Source of the DNA: Aerophototrophica crusticola
Lineage (GTDB): Bacteria; Pseudomonadota; Alphaproteobacteria; Azospirillales; Azospirillaceae
Direction: 5' to 3'
NCBI GenBank assembly: GCA_001939945.1
Contig: MOEB01000020.1
Span: forward strand, 26,873 to 90,872
DNA: 64,000 nucleotides
The notes under the pieces were generated by a model. That model had not been told where the DNA came from and searched no databases. It was given only the letters and a program-made list of their open reading frames with translations. Below, one piece after another: positions 60,690 through 64,000 of this stretch. Made by a program: the position numbers and the translations under genes. Every line of letters starts with the position of its first letter. Positions within the stretch are counted from its first letter, which is position 1.

Positions 60690-61513
60690 CGAAAATCGCC
60701 GCCCGCCCGAAGCTCGCCCACCTCGCCGGTGCCGCGGTGCTCACCCTCGCCGCCGCCATGCCCGCCTGGTCTGCCCAGGCGGTCCCGGACATCGCCCCCC
60801 ATCTGGCGACCTACAAGCTCTCCCTGGCATCGGCCCGTTCGCAAAGCCCCGTCAGCGGCGTGGACGGCAAGATGACCTTTGCCTGGAACGACTCCTGCGA
60901 CGCCTGGACCATTGAACAGCGCTTCCAGGTCAACTTCATCTACGCCGAGGGCGAGCAGATGGAGCTGAACACCAGCTACGCCACGTGGGAGGCGAAGGAC
61001 GGCCGGTCCTACCGCTTTAACGTGAAGAAGCTCAGCAACGGCGAGCTGGAAGAGGAACTGCGGGGGGAGGCGACCCTGGACGGCGGCCAGGGAGGCGTCG
61101 CCCGGTTCAGCAAGCCGGAGGCCAAGGAGGTCAAGCTGGCCCCCGGCACCATGTTCCCCACGGCCCACACGCTGAAGCTGCTGGCCCAGGTGAACACGCC
61201 GGAGACCTTCCTCTCGGCACCGGTCTTCGATGGCGCCGAGTCTGACGGGCCCAGCGGCGTCGGCGCCCTGATCGGCAAGCCGCGCCCGGTGGCGCCGGCC
61301 CAGGTGGACGCCGCCGAGCTGTTGAAGGGCAAGGCGTGGCAGGTCTTCCTCGCCTTCTTCCCCACGGACCCGCTGGAAGCCCTGCCGGAGTACGAGACCT
61401 CCCTCGTCCTGCTGGAAAACGGGGTCGTCCGCTCGATGGTCATCGACTATGGCGAGTTCAAGGTGGACGTGGAGCTGGAAAGCCTGGAGCGCCGGCCCAA
61501 GGGGCCCTGCTGA
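60686..61513 (+). CDS. eipB: EipB family cell-envelope integrity protein (DUF1849)
   Basis: A 275-residue periplasmic protein. The signal peptide (basic start, LAGAAVLTLAAAMPAWSA) is cut near residue 29. Then HLATYKLSLASARSQSPVSG, the SCDAWTIEQRF motif and ELNTSYATWEAKDG follow the DUF1849/EipB pattern, whose Brucella member forms a beta-spiral and supports envelope integrity. The start is GTG 60686; no ATG fits the signal peptide. A leader ORF overlaps the start. Confidence 0.85.
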   Translation: MTKIAARPKLAHLAGAAVLTLAAAMPAWSAQAVPDIAPHLATYKLSLASARSQSPVSGVDGKMTFAWNDSCDAWTIEQRFQVNFIYAEGEQMELNTSYATWEAKDGRSYRFNVKKLSNGELEEELRGEATLDGGQGGVARFSKPEAKEVKLAPGTMFPTAHTLKLLAQVNTPETFLSAPVFDGAESDGPSGVGALIGKPRPVAPAQVDAAELLKGKAWQVFLAFFPTDPLEALPEYETSLVLLENGVVRSMVIDYGEFKVDVELESLERRPKGPC

Positions 61514-61687
61514 GTCCCCGCTCGGCCTGCCCTGACCCTTTCCTACAGACACTGAGTCGCGGCGGACCCTGGCGGCCCGGCGGTACGCCGTCGCGTTCCC
61601 GTCACAGGTTCCTTAACCTTTGCCTGTTCTGCTACGCGGGCTTGCCGCCCGACATAGGATGCCGCTTCCGAAAGTGGTAACAGCCGA

Positions 61688-61704
61688 TTAACCTTTTGGG
61701 TTAA
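61688..61704. promoter_or_regulatory. Palindrome TTAACC/GGTTAA upstream of divK, candidate CtrA-type site
   Basis: A perfect TTAACC-TTTTG-GGTTAA, 83 bases before the divK ATG. TTAACC is the CtrA half-site; the two TTAA are nine rather than seven bases apart. Another TTAACC occurs at 61613. Confidence 0.4.
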
Positions 61705-61786
61705 AATTGGTGCAGGCAAAGCAGGGCCCGCGGCCGGGACGGTAGCCGTGGCCCATCCCGATTGTCTGTGTCCCGGGAGCGTCGTA

Positions 61787-62197
61787 ATGTGTGCGCAGTC
61801 AAACGGGGTAGGCACGGAGTCGACCACCTTCACGCCCAAGCGCGTGCTGATCGTGGAAGACAACGAGCTGAACATGAAACTCTTCCACGACCTGCTTGAG
61901 GCGCACGGGTACGTCACCCTGCAGACGAAGGACGGGATGGAGGCGTTGAAGCTGGCGCGGCAGCACCGGCCGGATCTGATCCTGATGGACATCCAGCTTC
62001 CCGAGGTCTCGGGGCTGGAAGTGACCAAGTGGATCAAGGAAGATGACGACCTGCGGTCAATACCCGTGGTCGCCGTCACGGCTTTCGCGATGAAGGGGGA
62101 TGAGGAAAGGATACGCGATGGAGGTTGTGAAGATTACATCGCCAAGCCAATCTCCGTTGCCAAATTCTTGCAGACAGTCCAACGTTTCCTTGGATGA
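61787..62197 (+). CDS. divK: Cell-cycle response regulator DivK
   Basis: A 136-residue single-domain receiver. [20 protein letters not shown] and [15 protein letters not shown] with phospho-Asp68 are almost identical in form to Caulobacter DivK; conserved Lys in YIAKPIS. In that system DivK with DivJ/PleC steers DivL-CckA-CtrA. The protein has about 15 extra N-terminal residues from the ATG at 61787; GGGAG eight bases upstream supports this start. pleD follows. Confidence 0.92.
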   Translation: MCAQSNGVGTESTTFTPKRVLIVEDNELNMKLFHDLLEAHGYVTLQTKDGMEALKLARQHRPDLILMDIQLPEVSGLEVTKWIKEDDDLRSIPVVAVTAFAMKGDEERIRDGGCEDYIAKPISVAKFLQTVQRFLG

Positions 62198-62234
62198 GCC
62201 CGGTTCCGCCCGGGCCGGTGGATAAGAAAAGACC

Positions 62235-63635
62235 ATGTCGGCTCGGGTCCTCGTCGTTGATGACGTCCTCCCCAATGTGAAGCTGCTCGCGGCGAAGCTG
62301 ACGCGCGAGTACTTCGAGGTGGTGACCGCGAACAGCGGCCCCGAGGCGCTGGAACGCATCAAGGCGCAGTCGCCGGACATCATCCTGCTGGACGTGATGA
62401 TGCCTGGCATGGACGGGTTCGAGGTGTGTGAGCGCATCCGCTCCGACCCGGCGATCATGCATATCCCCGTGGTCATGGTCACCGCCCTGTCCGACGTATC
62501 GGACCGGGTGCGCGGGCTGGAGGCGGGGGCGGACGACTTCCTGACCAAGCCGGTGAACGACGTGGCCCTGTTCGCCCGCGTCCGGTCCCTGGTCCGGCTG
62601 AAGATGATGATGGACGAGTGGCGGCTGCGGGAGAGCACCTCCGGCCAGCTCGGCATGCTCGTCGCCACCGATTCGGTGCAGACCCAGTCCGCCGAGGGTG
62701 CGCGCTGCCTCGTGGTGGAAGACAGCGCCATTGACCTGGACAAGATCACCGAGACCCTGGCCCGCGACCGCAACAGCACCGTGGCAGCCGAGAGCTGCGC
62801 CGCCGCGCTGGAGATGGCGCTGGCAGAGGATTTCGAGCTGATCGTCATCAGCCTGACCCTGATGCGGGAGGACGGGCTGCGCCTGTGTTCCCAGCTCCGC
62901 AGCCATGAGCGCACCCGGCAGGTGCCCGTTCTGCTGCTGGCGGATGAGACGGACATGGACCGGATCGCCAAGGGGCTGGAGCTTGGCGCCAACGACTACC
63001 TGATCAAGCCGATCGACCGGAACGAGCTGTTGGCCCGCACCCGCACCCAGGTCCGGCGCAAGCGCTACCAGGACCGGCTGCGGGCGAACTATGAGCAGAG
63101 CCTGTCCCTGGCCCTGACGGACAGCCTGACCGGCCTGTTCAACCGCCGCTACCTGTCCGCCCACCTGCCGCGCCTGCTGGACCGCGGCGGCGGCAACCAG
63201 AAGCCGGTGGCGGCCCTGCTGTTCGACATCGACCATTTCAAGATCGTCAACGACACCTATGGCCACGGCGTTGGCGACGAGGTGCTGAAGGAAGTGGCCA
63301 ACCGGGCCAGCCGCAACCTGCGCAACTTCGACCTGGTCGCCCGGCTGGGCGGTGAGGAGTTCGTCGTGGTGATGCCCGACACGGACCTGGTGCAGGCCCT
63401 GAACGTGGCCGAACGCCTGCGCCGTCGCATCGCGGAGACGCCGTTCCCCGTCTCCGCTCCCGTGGGCCAGATCACCATCAGCATCAGCATCGGCGTGGCC
63501 GTCGCCGACGGCACCCTGGATGCCGATGGCAAGCCGGAGTCCGGTGACAGCCTACTCCGCCGCGCCGACACGGCCCTCTACCAGGCCAAGCGCAACGGCA
63601 GGAACCGCGTGGTGGCCGACGGGGTGGGGGAGTAG
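62235..63635 (+). CDS. pleD: PleD-type diguanylate cyclase response regulator
   Basis: A 466-residue protein: receiver 1 (Asp53 in LLDVMMPGMDG), degenerate receiver 2 (phosphoacceptor position reads ISLTL), and a GGDEF domain with active site GGEEF (about 371) and the inhibition site RNFD five residues before it. PleD couples phosphorylation to cyclic di-GMP synthesis for polar development. It lies 37 bases after divK, the order known from Caulobacter; co-transcription is likely. Confidence 0.94.
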   Translation: MSARVLVVDDVLPNVKLLAAKLTREYFEVVTANSGPEALERIKAQSPDIILLDVMMPGMDGFEVCERIRSDPAIMHIPVVMVTALSDVSDRVRGLEAGADDFLTKPVNDVALFARVRSLVRLKMMMDEWRLRESTSGQLGMLVATDSVQTQSAEGARCLVVEDSAIDLDKITETLARDRNSTVAAESCAAALEMALAEDFELIVISLTLMREDGLRLCSQLRSHERTRQVPVLLLADETDMDRIAKGLELGANDYLIKPIDRNELLARTRTQVRRKRYQDRLRANYEQSLSLALTDSLTGLFNRRYLSAHLPRLLDRGGGNQKPVAALLFDIDHFKIVNDTYGHGVGDEVLKEVANRASRNLRNFDLVARLGGEEFVVVMPDTDLVQALNVAERLRRRIAETPFPVSAPVGQITISISIGVAVADGTLDADGKPESGDSLLRRADTALYQAKRNGRNRVVADGVGE

Positions 63636-63761
63636 CCCTGCAAGGCGCCTGATGTCACCCCGGGGTTGACCCGGGCCCCTCGCGGGAAAGCCCTCATGCC
63701 CAGGGGGCGGCAGCGGACAAGCGGCGCAGGCAGCCCCCGCCGTCAACCGCGGGCCACCGCC

Positions 63762-64000
63762 TCATTCGTCTGTCGGCAAATACTCCCTGACCAGATAGTC
63801 AAGCCCCGCCCCCATCCACACCGCCCGCGCCGCCTCCCTGCACCGCGCCGCCTCGTCCTCGCTGTCGGCGACTTCTGACAATGCGAGATACGTGAAGCCG
63901 ATCGAGAACGGGGCAGAAATTCGCTGATAAAGCGCCAGAGCTTCCAGAAAATGGGACCGGGCTTGCCGGGCATCCGTCGCCCGAACCACGTCGCCCAGGC
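63762..64000 (-). CDS. C-terminal part of a TPR-like protein (start outside window)
   Basis: About 79 residues from the right edge, LGDVVRATDARQARSHFLEALALY and further, have the spacing and small-residue pattern of TPR helices. The frame is open to the end of the window and stops at TGA 63762. The rest of the gene lies to the right, so function cannot be given. A second frame over the same bases is Arg/Gly-rich and was taken as its shadow. Confidence 0.6.
   Translation of the reverse strand, partial: LGDVVRATDARQARSHFLEALALYQRISAPFSIGFTYLALSEVADSEDEAARCREAARAVWMGAGLDYLVREYLPTDE

Noticed and set aside
63743..63973. Second minus-strand frame at the right edge
   Set aside because: Arg/Gly-rich and overlaps a frame with a clear TPR pattern.
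1..64000. tRNA genes, rRNA genes, CRISPR arrays, prophage genes
   Set aside because: No cloverleaf-like segments, regularly spaced repeats or phage structural genes were recognised by eye in any intergenic space; a dedicated scan was not possible.

Overview
The window is very GC-rich DNA with dense, mostly operonic genes on both strands. Several arrangements are alphaproteobacterial: divK-pleD, the Caulobacter-like flagellar block fliF-fliH-fliN-(motA-like)-flbD-flhA-flhF-flhG, radA-cvpA-purF followed by an SDR gene, and an EipB (DUF1849) protein. Rhodospirillales, perhaps Azospirillaceae, is my best guess; this is inference from gene content, not a database result. No rRNA, tRNA, CRISPR array, prophage or insertion sequence was seen.

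Layout. 1-5.1 kb: 3' end of gabD, a UGT-type glycosyltransferase, a stand-alone receiver protein, glutathione reductase and an SDR. 5.2-8.8 kb: purF, cvpA and radA on the minus strand. 9.1-11.6 kb: a higBA toxin-antitoxin pair and an orphan treZ. 11.7-28.2 kb: a lipoprotein, a histidine kinase and sigma-54 response regulator pair, then a MacB/FtsX-type exporter (three large permeases, one ATPase, one HlyD-type adaptor, one 47-residue membrane microprotein) with an animal-type heme peroxidase gene set inside it. 28.3-33 kb: mfd and three small-protein genes. 33.3-36 kb: a NitT/TauT/SsuABC-type importer. 36-38.5 kb: an unknown membrane protein and a DUF3422 protein. 38.7-50.9 kb: flagellar genes on the minus strand. 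51.4-57.6 kb: phospholipase D-like protein, CsbD, DUF4153 and MAPEG membrane proteins, a class II glutamine amidotransferase and RNase D. 57.8-63.6 kb: aspS, a GGDEF protein, eipB with a short leader ORF, divK and pleD. The right edge cuts a TPR-like gene.

The most interesting part is 11.7-28.2 kb. The two exporter transcription units each begin with a textbook -24/-12 sigma-54 promoter (TGGCAT-N5-TTGC at 16394, TGGCAC-N5-TTGC at 20847). Each has the same GTCCG/CGGAC palindromic element 45-65 bp further upstream. The gene for a sigma-54 activator with its kinase is divergent from the first unit. I read this as one self-contained, kinase-controlled envelope export regulon. Its second unit starts with an undescribed 47-residue single-span membrane protein.

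The chromosome here also carries at least four families of short palindromic intergenic repeats. One copy supplies the last codons and the stop codon of mfd. Other regulatory candidates are a higBA operator overlapping the treZ stop codon, a 25-bp palindrome upstream of the peroxidase gene, a cluster of CCTTAAGG/GTCACC motifs upstream of fliF, a TTAACC/GGTTAA palindrome upstream of divK, and a 12-codon leader ORF coupled to eipB.
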